From the NCBI RefSeq assembly GCF_000315625.1, contig NW_005434589.1:344156-372491 (forward strand): DNA of 28,336 bases, read 5' to 3'. Below the pieces are notes generated by a model. That model saw nothing but the letters and a program-made list of their open reading frames with translations. It ran no database searches and was not told the DNA's origin. Shown here piece after piece: positions 18,796 to 27,775 of this stretch (position 1 is the stretch's first letter; each line of letters opens with the position of its first letter). A program made the position numbers and the translations under genes. Source of the DNA: Guillardia theta CCMP2712 (taxonomy: Eukaryota; Cryptophyceae; Pyrenomonadales; Geminigeraceae).

Positions 18796-20171
18796 TTGGA
18801 TCGAGCCGACGATGTCAATTCGCTTTGGCATGTCGATTTGAAAGACATGATAACGGTCTCAGAACCATCAGGTTATAGGTATTTTCTCATAATAGTCGAT
18901 GCGTTTTCGGGGTTCATATCCGTTCGTCCTATGAAACACAAAAGTCAGACAGCCTCAATTCTCATCGAGATGCTCAGGAAGGAAGAGAAGAATGTACGGC
19001 GACATGCAGTTCAACGAATAATCTCTGATAACGGGACTGAGTTTCTTTCGTCTGAAATGGAAACATTCATTGTCAAGACAGGATTGAAGTGGGACAGAAT
19101 TCCTGAGTATAGTCAAGTACACAATTCGCTAGCCGCGCTGAAAGAGGGATAAGAGCGGTTACTACAACAAACAGAGCACTGTTGAAACAGAGTGGACTGC
19201 CTCTTGAGAAATGGGAATATTCTATTGTACAGGCAGCATACATTTACAACGCCCTCCCCAGTTACAGGAACTTTGGGAACTTGTCCCCATACACGATTTA
19301 CAACGGCGAAATGTTTAATTTTCGTTCGTTACGAACCTTTGGATGCATGGTGTTTTTCAAGAACAGTGTACGGACATCCAAGGTAGACGATCCAGCCATG
19401 CAAGGGATACTCTTAGGCAACGCAAACGCCTTTCCTGGATACACGGTGGGATATCTGGTGTGGAATATCGAAGAAGATAAAATTTATCATACGAATAATT
19501 TGACATGTGATGAATTCTTCTTTCCCTTTCGTCGTGCGTGCAGAGTTAATTGGCAAGAGGACCCTGAGGAAATTGTCAAGCACAACATTTTACAAGACAG
19601 TCATCCATTGGGAGATACACTTGTTAAGGATGAGCCTGATACGTCTGTGGTTCCCACCAAGCAGCGAGGGGGAAGAAAGCGACCCAGGACGATCGATTCA
19701 TCGGATGAGGAGGAAGTGCACGATTCTGTTCACGAGGATTCTGCTCACGAGGATTTTGTTCACGAAGATTTTGTTCACGACGATTCTGTTCACGAGGAGG
19801 CTTGGCACGATAGTGACGAGGATTATCAGCCTGATGTGCTGGTACAACGTAAAGTGGATACGGAGGATGGATGTACTGCAGAGGCGCGTCCATGTCGGAC
19901 TCGAAGAGACTTTCGTCAGCAGCGGCGAGAAGCAGAAACACGTTTCATCAATCGACGTGCGGAGGTTGTAATGGATACCGGAGAGCTGAGGCAGGGGGTT
20001 GTTACTCAAGTGGTATTCAAGAATGACGAATTTTTGGTGCGAATTACGTTTGATGATAAATATTGGGTGCTACTCAATCCTGATAGTGACAAGGTTCGAT
20101 TCCTTCCTGGCACGGCAGCTTTGATAGCAATGTCAGACACAGAGACAATATCCGTGACCTGTGTTGGATAA
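18796..20171 (+). pseudogene. Copia integrase core and C-terminal connection region, one frameshift
   Basis: The first part (18796-19152) shows the first two catalytic acids (HVDLKDM; IISDNGTEF). The third falls at a frame break: the expected AERGIRAVTT is read only in the other frame, from about 19127. The second frame (to 20171) continues with LPLEKWEYSIVQAAYIYNAL and the SPYTIYNGE and LRTFGCMVFF motifs typical of Copia integrase C-terminal regions. It then has a highly charged linker with a tandem HED(S/F) repeat (about 19712-19815), whose 15-bp DNA units differ by point changes. A TAA closes the frame at 20169-20171, where the reverse transcriptase frame takes over. Confidence 0.85.
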
Positions 20172-21627
20172 GGAGAAGTCAGATGTGCCAGAGGATGTTT
20201 TCGAATTGGAGGGTTGCAATGAATATTTCTTTCGAGCGTTTCCACAAAAGGGGGACAACATTCTTTCGACACTGGTGGAGAAAACAGTTCGAGGAAATCC
20301 AGATGTTTTTGTTCTGCACAGAAAATCTCCCATGTCATCTCAGTTGGTACCTGGCAAAGTCCTCAACGGCGGTGGAAAAGAGGTGTTCTTTGTGCTAGAC
20401 GAGGGCAATCGGACTGCTACTTCTCAACAATCTGCACGATGGATTCCTTTGAGACGAGAAAGGTGGAATGAACTTGTATCACTCACTGATCCAGGTGAAG
20501 ACGTCGATGTGGCATATGATCCAGAGTACATGGATCTTGGACCCAGTGAGTCAACAGAGTGTTTTCCAGACTCACGAATGCTTGTCACCAACATGGCGCT
20601 CGTGGTGCCAGTCTGGGAGGCTATAAAGTTGACGGCAGCATTTCTGTCGCGAGCTTTGCCATCCGTGCAAGATTCGAATCACATGACAGCTGATCCTAGG
20701 AATAGGAAAGAGATGTTGATGCGTCCAGACAGGGAGCTGTGGGAAGCGGCTGAACGAGCTGAAATTCACAAGATGGAGGAACGCAAGGTTTGGACCATAG
20801 TTTCAAGGGATTCTGAAGAAACACGAGGAAAAATCATAGCACGCGGCATGTGGGTGTATACAACCAAGAAAGATTTACAAGGGAAAATTCTAAAATACAA
20901 GGCGAGGCTGGTGGTAATGGGCAATCTCTTACCGACGTCGGAGGAGTTGTTTGCACCAACTACGTCGATGGATAATATCCGCTTGCTACTAAGTATCGCT
21001 GCGGGAAATAACTGGATTATCGTTTTTCGTGATATAGCGGCGGCTTTTCTCTACAGTGATCTGCTGGAACCAATGTACTTGTACCCACCTGCAATCATGG
21101 GATTGCCGCCAGACGTTCTCCTTAAGGTCATGAAAGCAATATATGGGACCAGAACGGCACCGAGGCGATGGTGGGAGAAATTTTCACGAGAGCTTAAATT
21201 CTTGGGTGCCGAGGCAGTTGGACATGATGAAATCGTCTACAAATATGAACACAACGGTTCACGACTTCTTCTTACGACATGGGTGGATGATCTTCTTATT
21301 GTGTGTGAAAATCAGGAAGTATGTGATCATTTTCTGAATCAGCTGAGCAAGGTATTTGATTTTTCTGGAAGTGAAGCAACTGGTACATTTCTTGGGATTC
21401 GTGTTCATCAAGATTTAACGAAAGGGACTATCACGCTGAGTCAGAAACATTTCATTGAACAACTTGGCAACTCATTGACAAGTTCGGAATTCCTCTGCGT
21501 TCAGTGTTTACGATCCTTCCTGGTTTGGACAAATCTGCAGTGCGGCAGTATCAAGCACTTCTTGGGACAATTCTGTATATCGCAAATGGCACAAGAGCAG
21601 ACATTGCCTTCGCTGTTAGTCTTCTGA
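20161..21627 (+). pseudogene. Copia reverse transcriptase (RVT_2 type)
   Basis: The 488-codon frame has the RVT_2 landmarks in order: ELWEAAERAEIHKMEERKVW, KYKARLVVMGN, LFAPTTSMDNIRLLLSIAA, IVFRDIAAAFLYSDL (first catalytic aspartate), KAIYGTRTAPRRWW, and TTWVDDLLIV (the YVDD box with Trp for Tyr, both aspartates kept). The last 45 or so residues are out of phase: the true continuation, QYQALLGTILYIANGTRADI, lies in the next frame, so the real frame break is near 21490. The core is otherwise well preserved, indicating recent decay. About 200 residues upstream of the RT box are an unrecognised linker. Confidence 0.9.
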
Positions 21628-21752
21628 GCAGATTTTCGAGAGCGCCCAGAGCTCGTGATTGGGAGGCGCTGCTACATCTCGCGAGGTATTTACACACTAC
21701 AAGAGACATTTGTATCGTTTATCACAACAGAGGAGTATTTGTGAATCACTGA
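21504..21752 (+). pseudogene. Copia RT-RNase H connection segment
   Basis: The motifs YQALLGTILYIANGTRADIA and SLLSRFSRAPRARDWEALLH with RYLHTTRD are the standard Copia block between the RT thumb and RNase H. The frame ends at 21752, and a further shift leads to the AADDSDWGTS segment (about 21778-21807) carrying the first RNase H aspartate. Confidence 0.85.
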
Positions 21753-21818
21753 AGAAATCCTTCACAATCAACTTGTGGCAGCTGACGACAGCGACTGGGG
21801 AACTTCGGAACTGATGTT

Positions 21819-22289
21819 TTGACAAGGAGGAGTCAATCTGGCTACGCGATTGTGATGAACGGAGGTGTAATCTCATATGGATCCAAGGCACAGAAAGTTA
21901 TCTCTTTGTCATCGTCAGAGGCAGAAATTTATGCTACCTCTGTAGTTGCCAAACACGTCAAGATGTATCGTAACTTGCTACAGAAATTGGGGTTTCCACA
22001 GTCCGGCCCGACGATGTTGCTCCTGGATAACGAGCCCTGTATCCGTTTGCTGACAGAGAAGAGAGCGTATTCTCGGTTGAAACACATCGACTTGAGGGCT
22101 AAATTTACGGTACTGATGGTAGATGAAGGGGATCTGTTACCTGTGAAGGTGCCTACAAAGTTTCAGCCTGCGGATTTGTTCACAAAGATTTTGCCATTGA
22201 CGAGGTGGAAAGCAGTGAGTTCATTTCTCTTTGGTGAAGATTTGAATTACTTTGCCTTGGGAAGTCATGGCGACGAGCTGGATGAGTGA
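21819..22289 (+). pseudogene. Copia RNase H domain
   Basis: The motifs RRSQSGYAIVMNGG, SLSSSEAEIYATS (catalytic glutamate), LLLDNEPCIRLL (catalytic aspartate), RLKHIDLRAKF and KFQPADLFTKIL are in the order expected for Ty1/Copia RNase H. The N-terminal strand with DSDWG is in another frame just upstream. The natural stop TGA at 22287-22289 ends the polyprotein, about 55 bp before the polypurine tract. Confidence 0.88.
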
Positions 22290-22340
22290 CACATCTCTGC
22301 TTACGATTATGAGTGCGTGACTCATTAGGCCCAGTGTGCA

Positions 22341-22370
22341 AGCTTGGGGGGTGGAACAATGTTGGAAAGG
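22341..22370 (+). repeat. Polypurine tract and putative start of the 3' LTR
   Basis: A GGGGGG run at 22346-22351 is followed by TGGAACAATGTTGGAAAGG. Many Copia LTRs begin TGTTGGAA, so the LTR probably starts at 22360. Its end could not be placed, and the matching 5' LTR is lost with the truncation. Confidence 0.55.
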
Positions 22371-23016
22371 AGGATTCTTGTCAGCCAGGGTGGCGCAGTT
22401 GCAGGACATGGGGGGAAAGATTTTCTACAGAATCAAAGCAGTATGATTTCTGTCGCAACTGTGTGCTGACTGTACGGTAGTTGTAGAGACTGCCTGGAGA
22501 CAGCGCTTTGGGAGCAACTTTGAACTTCAGTGGGATTTATCCCAGCTTGAATGATACAATGGGGTTCATCGTACAGCTGGTATCAACGAGCAATCGCCTG
22601 CACCAATCTCTGATTCAGGGAGGGAGAACCTTGGAAGGAAGGTTTGATATTGAGAAGTAGAATCAGATGATTGGCATCATGGCGTGGTATCAAGCTTCTT
22701 CTCCCGAAGACTGTTCAAGCCTCGGAACTCTAGGTCAAGTCAAGCAGGTTAGGATGTGAAGCCTCCCATCATGATCGCAAGATACAAGACCTATGATCGC
22801 AAGAATTGAAATGAGAATTGAAATTGATGAAAAATCGGCCGTTGAGAAATTGAGAAATTGAAAATGAAGAGATGATTGATGGGAAAGGCAAATGAAAGAA
22901 GATCATATGGTCAATATGAGAATTGAAATGAACATGCATGCAAATGAAATCTCAAGAGCTCTCAGGTGAAATGGCGCCAGCGATTTATTAGAAGGGCCCG
23001 TAGAGCAGGATAGTTA
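22371..23016. other. Putative LTR body and A-rich spacer, no gene
   Basis: There is no coding potential. The first few hundred bases are probably the rest of the Copia 3' LTR. Positions 22790-22940 carry many imperfect GAGAATTGAAAT/GAGAAATTGA words. The stretch ends at the left LTR of the next element. Confidence 0.45.
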
Positions 23017-23302
23017 TGGTGATAGAACTCTCAGAAGAACCACACAACACCACCAACACTTCCTTTATTCACAGCAGTCACCTTCCCTTCAGTCCCTTGT
23101 AATCCAGTACAATGCACAGCGCGCAATGGACACGTGTCCTCCTAACCCCCTCTTCTCCGCCTGACCCTCAGGCTCGTCGATTCCTTAATTCCAGACCTAT
23201 GTCAGAACCCACTTCCGGGCCATCTCGCTGAGCTTCGTCCATCGATGAGACGCAATACCCTGAACTTCTCGCCGTCTCCAAGAACTTATCTGAGTTCTTA
23301 CA
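23017..23302 (-). repeat. 3' LTR of the compact element
   Basis: Ends TG...CA, 286 bp. It matches 24858-25138 base for base apart from a 5-bp GGGCC segment at about 23217. The polypurine tract lies immediately next to it at 23303-23310. Confidence 0.9.
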
Positions 23303-23611
23303 CCCTCCCTGACGAAGTTAAGCGAGATTCCCAGCTTCCTTTTCCACTTCATCCTTCATCCTCCGGGAACCCCCTTTTTAAACATCTCCCTGCTCCTCCT
23401 CCAAGCTGCAACACCGCGCTCTCCTCCTCCAAGCTGCCTGCTCTTTCCTGGATCCCAATCTCCTCCATCAAGCTCCCTGCTTCCTCCATCAAGCTTCCTG
23501 CATCCTCCATGCTAGCTGCTCCCTGCGTCCTCCTGAATCGCAATCTCCTCCTCCATGCTCCAAGCTCCTTCCTGCACCCAGATCCTCCTGCACCCAGATC
23601 CTCCTCCATGT
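23303..23611. repeat. Spacer of short imperfect CTCCT/AAGCT-rich repeats inside the compact element
   Basis: Words such as CTCCTCCAAGCTGC, CTCCATCAAGCT and TGCACCCAGATCCTCCT recur two to three times each. The block replaces the missing 3' coding region. ORFs across it on either strand are low-complexity artefacts. Confidence 0.7.
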
Positions 23612-24316
23612 GACTCGACAGATATGACAAGGAGACGCGACAATGCGTCGATTGTAAGTCACATATCTTACTGTATCTGCAAGTAACTTCTGCACTTTAC
23701 TGTCCGGATGTCCGGTCCTCATATGCCATAAGTAAGAATCAGATAACTGTGTGGGCTTGCTAACCAAAAACCCTGTTGCATGACGATCACCAGATACCTT
23801 CGTCAGACACACTGTCCCTCTGGATTCCGCTGACACACAGAAGAACGGCGTACCGTCTTTTGCCTCATCATGATTCATCTGTCGTCTTGTGGATAACATA
23901 TACAACTTGTCCCACTGAAGCAAGGGAATATGAATCTTTCCATCCTCTGACGCCACATACGATTTGGCAGCATTTCTGGAACCTCTACCCACAATATAAT
24001 ACTTGTCACCCAGAAAATCATCCAAACTCACAAGAGGAACAGGCAGAACAGGACAAACGCGAACATGATCCAAGACAATAGTATTTAACTCACCACCAAA
24101 ATTACCGAGTTGATCGAGTGGAAACTCTCGTATCAGCGGGAACAAACACATGCCCAATCCTGTTCGATATCGATTCATTGCATTCTGAATCGGAAGCAAA
24201 CTGAGTTCATCCAATTCCTCCTGTGACGTCACAGATCCTTTGAGGAATGTGTCCAGCTGTAACTCAGGATGAGTCTTGATCAATTCTTCACTGAGGTCCA
24301 ATTTTCCTCCTCCCAT
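23612..24316 (-). pseudogene. Fused Gag-like start and GAG-pre-integrase remnant
   Basis: An ATG at 24316 (CCCATGG context) opens a frame that runs to 23489. Residues 1-55 look like a Gag N-terminus (SEELIKTHPELQLDTFLKG). From about residue 75 the protein aligns by eye with the stretch after the protease in the element at 1-1363: SLDDFLGDKYYIV against CSMSQFLGDETTV, and KIHIPLLQWDKLYML against NLLLPVHLWEGIYVL. It then reaches LWHMRTGHPDSKVQKLL and CHIC of the zinc-binding segment. No DTG protease motif exists, so a deletion joined Gag to the post-protease part. Homology stops after CHIC at about 23612, where spacer DNA rich in CTCC and AGCTTCC words follows. Confidence 0.75.
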
Positions 24317-24370
24317 GGTAAAAGCAATGTCGAAAAATCAGTAGCAACGTTCCACACAAGAATCGACTCC

Positions 24371-24590
24371 GACCTTCCAAACTGAGCTTCCAAGCACAAG
24401 CGTAAAAAATGCAAAAAATCGAGTCCAACTTCCAAACAACGAGTCCAAAAAACAATCGAATCACCGACTCAAACAGTGACCTTCCAAACCGTCTGGCAAC
24501 TTCCTAGCACAAGCGAAAAAAATGCAAAAAATCGAGTCCAACTTCCAAACAACGAGTCCAAAAAAAATCGAATCACCGACTCAAACAGTG
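24371..24590 (-). repeat. Tandem duplication of about 110 bp in the leader of the compact element
   Basis: Two copies (about 24371-24477 and 24478-24590) share AATGCAAAAAATCGAGTCCA, the CTTCCAAACAACGAGTCC block and ATCGAATCACCGACTCAAAC, and differ mainly near their starts and in A-run lengths. They lie between the 5' LTR and the ATG at 24316, where a packaging signal would be expected. Confidence 0.85.
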
Positions 24591-24857
24591 AATCTGCAAC
24601 AACGATGAACCGAACTCACTCTTTGTTCCAGTTCAGACCGTACGGTAAATCACAGTTGCGCAACAACAGTAAAAAATGAGAACTGAGAACAAAGAGAAAA
24701 TTTTCTCTTTGTAATCGAATCAACCTCCACCTCACTGGCCAGAATCTGTTTAACCCAAGATCCACCAAAGACTAACTCTCAGTACACCTGAGATCCTTAC
24801 ACCAACCTTATTCACCTCAACGATACACAGCTGTGCAGTCTCTAACACCTTTACTGA

Positions 24858-25138
24858 TGGTGATAGAACTCTCAGAAGAACCACACAACACCACCAACAC
24901 TTCCTTTATTCACAGCAGTCACCTTCCCTTCAGTCCCTTGTAATCCAGTACAATGCACAGCGCGCAATGGACACGTGTCCTCCTAACCCCCTCTTCTCCG
25001 CCTGACCCTCAGGCTCGTCGATTCCTTAATTCCAGACCTATGTCAGAACCCACTTCCATCTCGCTGAGCTTCGTCCATCGATGAGACGCAATACCCTGAA
25101 CTTCTCGCCGTCTCCAAGAACTTATCTGAGTTCTTACA
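24858..25138 (-). repeat. 5' LTR of the compact element
   Basis: Ends TG...CA, 281 bp. Immediately inside it (24840-24857) no TGG-starting primer-binding site is evident on the minus strand, so the primer tRNA is unknown. Confidence 0.9.
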
Positions 25139-25430
25139 AATAATAATAATACAGACATTGAATTGTATTCAGACATGGACTTGTGTTGAGAGATTGCATT
25201 GTATTCAAACGGACTCCGCCTGAAACTCCTCGACTCTCCTGATTGTCCTCGTACTGATTTTAACTTAACTTTGAGTAAAGAAGAAAACAACTTGAAGCAC
25301 GGTGCGCAGCATCGACTCTGATTCCCGGTTGAGAACTATGTAATCATGTGAGTCCACAGAGGAATGATGCAAGTTCAGCTGAGCACAGAAGAACTCTGGG
25401 CAGCGGAGGGAAATGGGGTCACGGGTGCCT
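25139..25430. other. Flank right of the compact element, no gene
   Basis: The flank begins with AATAATAATAAT and has two diverged GCATTGTATTCA-like words near 25160 and 25195. No coding or RNA signal is seen. Confidence 0.45.
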
Positions 25431-25560
25431 CCCTTTCCCTTCCCCTCCCCTTCCCTTCCCTTCCCTTCCCTTCCCTTCCCCTTCCCTTCCCTAAGTTCCC
25501 CTCCCCTCTCTTCCCCTTCCCCTCCCCTCCCTTTCCCTTCTCTCCCCCTTCCCTTCTCCC
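25431..25560 (+). repeat. CCCTT/CCCCTT microsatellite
   Basis: An irregular pentamer and hexamer pyrimidine array of CCCTT, CCCCTT and CCCCTCC. ORFs made of Pro, Phe, Ser and Leu through it are artefacts. Confidence 0.9.
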
Positions 25561-25590
25561 TCCATCTTTTCCCCTACTATGGCCTTTTGC

Positions 25591-25890
25591 CGCCGGGTCT
25601 GATTGGGCCCGGGGCCCACTGCCACGGGTGGCACTGCCACAGGACTCACTAGTATCAGTATCATCGCGAGTCGTAAGTAAACTGTACGGTCAGGCACAGT
25701 CCCTCAGGCCCTTGTCTGGCATCGGAGCCGGGATCATAGTAGGGCCAGCATGATGTACGCCGGTACGGGCGCAGCCGCAGCGGCCGGGCAGTGCCACCGT
25801 GGCACTCCGAGACTCGGCACGCGGCCCGGCGGGGGCCCGGCCAGGCCTGAGGCCCCGGGCCCGTTGGCGGTGGCGTCGACTCGCCATGCC
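25591..25890. repeat. GC-rich block with inverted-repeat words
   Basis: It contains GGGCCCGGGGCCC, GTGCCACCGTGGCAC (perfect palindrome arms) and several GGCCCGG words, so it can fold strongly. It resembles the GC-rich block at 18610-18765 in composition and in a shared ACTGCCACGG word. ORFs on the minus strand here show no domain. Confidence 0.5.
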
Positions 25891-26120
25891 AGGTGACAGT
25901 GATGGAACGTATGCCAGCCGTGCCAGTCAGATAGCGCCGAGTTAACAAAAACTCTCCTGTAAACCAAGACGACTTACGTGTTTCAAGGCGGCATGTAGCG
26001 TGTGGGACGAAGAGGGGGCTTTCCTAGCCGTTTTGTTAAGGTCCTCTCATGTCTGGATGCTGGGGTTTCACCTCCTAGCATACAGACGGTCTATCTCTCA
26101 TGTGCTCCTCAATCATAAGT

Positions 26121-26221
26121 TCTGGTTTTGTGTGCATTAAATTCGGTCTTGAGCATAAACTGTCACACTTTTTTTCTGGTTTTGTGTGCATTAAATTCGG
26201 TCTTGAGCATAAACTGTCACA
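26121..26221. repeat. Tandem duplication of a 47-bp sequence (54-bp period)
   Basis: The copies at 26121-26167 and 26175-26221 are identical and separated by a short T-rich spacer. Both begin TCTGGTTTTGTGTGCATTAA and end AAACTGTCACA. The array directly precedes the retroelement fragment at 26225. Confidence 0.93.
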
Positions 26222-26224
26222 GAA

Positions 26225-26320
26225 TTGAGGATCGGCGCGGAGCTGGCGAGGCGTCTCCGTCCCTCACTGTGACGTCGGGTGCCTCCCGGCCCCAGAGCTC
26301 GAACGACGGTGACCACTGGC
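26225..26320 (+). repeat. 3'-terminal fragment of the endonuclease-domain retroelement
   Basis: GGCGCGGAGCTGGCGA and GCGTCTCCGTCCCTCACTGT, with the following GACGTCGGGTGCCTCC, recur on the minus strand at about 27820-27885, within the ORF tail of the copy ending at 27776. The fragment lacks the rest of the ORF and then diverges. Positions 26321-26600 after it hold GC-rich sequence with no gene. Confidence 0.7.
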
Positions 26321-26605
26321 ACTAGGGCACTACCTCGAGCGGTACCGTGTTCCCGTGTCCAGCCTCCCTCCGTCACGGGCCGCTGCCCCAGGCGGACCCC
26401 CGGGCAGCGCCGGCTCCTTGTCGGCGGCTGCCCTTTCTCCGTCCGCGGCCGCCCGCTTTGTGGCGGCAGCGGACGTCTCGACTGACAGTGGTCAGTCGGC
26501 TGCCTCCGGGTATCGCGTCTAAGGGATTTTATTCCTCCTGCATGCTCCTGCTGCTTGTTGCATGATTGCTCAGTGACCCTTAGGCTGCTTGTCTGCGCGG
26601 CTTCG

Positions 26606-26745
26606 CGCTTGGGCTGGCGGTGCCGCGTCTAGGTGCCAGCAGTGCTGGTTCTTTTCGGGCTTGTGTTTTGTGTGTGATTGTGCAGCTTCTCGCTGTGCGC
26701 TGTGTGCCAGGAGGTTTAGCTTGATCCTGCTTTATTTTGCTTGTT
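26606..26745. repeat. Direct repeat of the retroelement tail (copy 1; copy 2 at 27620-27740)
   Basis: Both copies contain GGTGCCAGCAGTGCTGGTTC, then TTTTCGGGCTTGTGTTTTGT, and end in a TGCTTTRTTTTGCTTG word. They differ by a few substitutions and short indels. Read on the minus strand this is the tail just after the stop of the ORF at 27776. Confidence 0.85.
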
Positions 26746-26817
26746 GCATAAGATAATGGATTTACTGGCAGAAGGTAAAAAGTGCCTCTCTCCCTCAAGC
26801 AAAACAAAGCAGAATAT
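26730..26817. repeat. Imperfect palindrome formed by inverted tail segments
   Basis: TGCTTTATTTTGCTTG at the left is the inverse, with one mismatch, of CAAGCAAAACAAAGCA at the right, around a core containing GGATTTACTGGCAGAAGGTA. The same core occurs inverted at about 27755-27775, so the tail is present in both orientations. Confidence 0.8.
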
Positions 26818-27070
26818 GCTATGACTACTCCTCCTCGAGCGTTCATCCCTCTTGCCATCTCGACGGACGGTACCCTGCATCTTGACACCCTCCGCTTCAT
26901 CTGGTATCTCGCGGACATCATTGCTCAGCGCTCGATGCCTCTTGAGGATGCGGCGTTTGGTCGGCACTTTGTTCCTGATGACGGACCTGCTGCTGAGGTC
27001 TTGGCTCGCAAACGCGCCGCCACCCGCGGCTATCAGCGCCTCACTATGCAGCTGACGCTGGAGGCGCTTC
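26782..27070 (+). pseudogene. Retroelement endonuclease-like domain, C-terminal half
   Basis: From about 26820 the frame reads MTTPPRAFIPLAISTDG, LHLDTLRFIWYLADI and, after a spacer, YQRLTMQLTLEAL. It is the same block as at 6752-7294 (KAFLPFTAGTDG, LRFLWYLADH) and nearly identical to the minus-strand copy at 28292-28040. The ORF continues to 27168, but homology ends near 27070. The N-terminal half of the domain (GD and DxT strands) is missing, replaced by the palindromic tail sequence at 26817. This is a rearranged fragment. Confidence 0.7.
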
Positions 27071-27620
27071 ATTCCTCCCCCTGCGCAGCGAAATGTGACC
27101 CCTCTTGTCATGCGCGTCTTCCCTCGCCATGTGCATGCTCGCGCTGCGCTGACCGATCAGCAGCGTGATATCCTCACCTTGCACAGCCGCAGGACACACT
27201 CGCTCAAGTCGCAGGATAGGGTCTTGCAGTCTACCATCTTCGCTCATTTTCCTGAGCGAGACCTGAGCCACTCTCCGATGCGAGTCTCGAGCTACTACCC
27301 CCTCAAGGCCTTCCCGCACCGCTATGCTCAGATGCTCGACTGCTATCTCCATGGCATGCCGATCTGCCAGTGTCCGACGGAATGTGATGGATGTCAGCGC
27401 GAGCTCGATCCCTCCGTTGCTGCACATCATCTCCAGACCTGCAAACGCCGATCCTCCAAGCTTCCCACGGCGCATGACAACCTTACTCGTACGATTCGGT
27501 CGATGCTGAACGAAGCTGGTCTTCAGAGCGTCATCGATACAGTGGGGGATCCTCGTTCTCGACGGCAGGTACCCTCCCATCCTCATGGCCGCAAGATGAA
27601 GGGCGATATCCACATGCCGC
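27071..27620 (+). pseudogene. Retroelement zinc-binding region behind a reverse transcriptase
   Basis: In the frame from about 27074 the sequence reads ALTDQQRDILTLHSRRTHSL, then HSPMRVSSYYPLKAFPHRYA, a Cys-rich cluster CQCPTECDGC, HHLQTCKRR and THDNLTR-like HDNLTRTIRSMLNEAGLQ, ending near MKGDI. A Cys cluster followed by H-x-x-x-C and R/A-H-D is the usual hallmark between reverse transcriptase and the nuclease-like domain in such elements. In an intact element this part should precede the domain at 26782, so the order here is permuted. At 27620 it joins the tail repeat and the frame reads on without meaning to 27772. No RT catalytic motif is present. Confidence 0.55.
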
Positions 27621-27775
27621 GTCTGGGTGCCAGCAGTGCTGGTTCTTTTCGGGCTTGTGTTTTGTGTGTGTTTGTGCAGCCTCTTCTCGCTGTGGACTGT
27701 GTGCCTGCCGGTTCAGCTTGTTCCTGCTTTGTTTTGCTTGAGCCTCCGGCACTTTTTACCTTCTGCCAGTAAATC

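Larger units (their letters stand above)
18775..22370 (+). mobile_element. Copia-type retrotransposon, 5'-truncated and frameshifted
   Basis: The copy starts inside the integrase, lacking Gag, protease and the zinc-binding pre-integrase segment. It runs through the integrase core, a connection region, reverse transcriptase and RNase H to a polypurine tract at about 22345. At least five frame breaks are visible: near 19130, 20165, 21490, 21755 and 21800. Its integrase is close to that of the minus-strand element at 1-1363 (HVDLKDMITVSEP against NVDLKDMGTVSEP). It is a dead copy of a related family. Confidence 0.9.
23017..25138 (-). mobile_element. Compact LTR retrotransposon with two near-identical LTRs, coding region mostly deleted
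   Basis: Two direct copies of a 281-286 bp sequence with TG...CA ends flank about 1.55 kb. Minus orientation is fixed by the ORF and by an AGGGAGGG polypurine tract (23303-23310) abutting the left (3') LTR. The LTRs differ only by a 5-bp GGGCC segment at about 23217, so insertion or conversion was recent. The interior keeps only a short Gag-like start fused to the pre-integrase region; the protease core, most of integrase, RT and RNase H are gone. It must depend on enzymes from another element. No 5-bp target duplication is seen (AGTTA left, AATAA right). Confidence 0.85.

Noticed and set aside
25364-25753. Plus-strand ORFs through the CCCTT array and the GC-rich block
   Set aside because: Low-complexity translation with no start context or domain.
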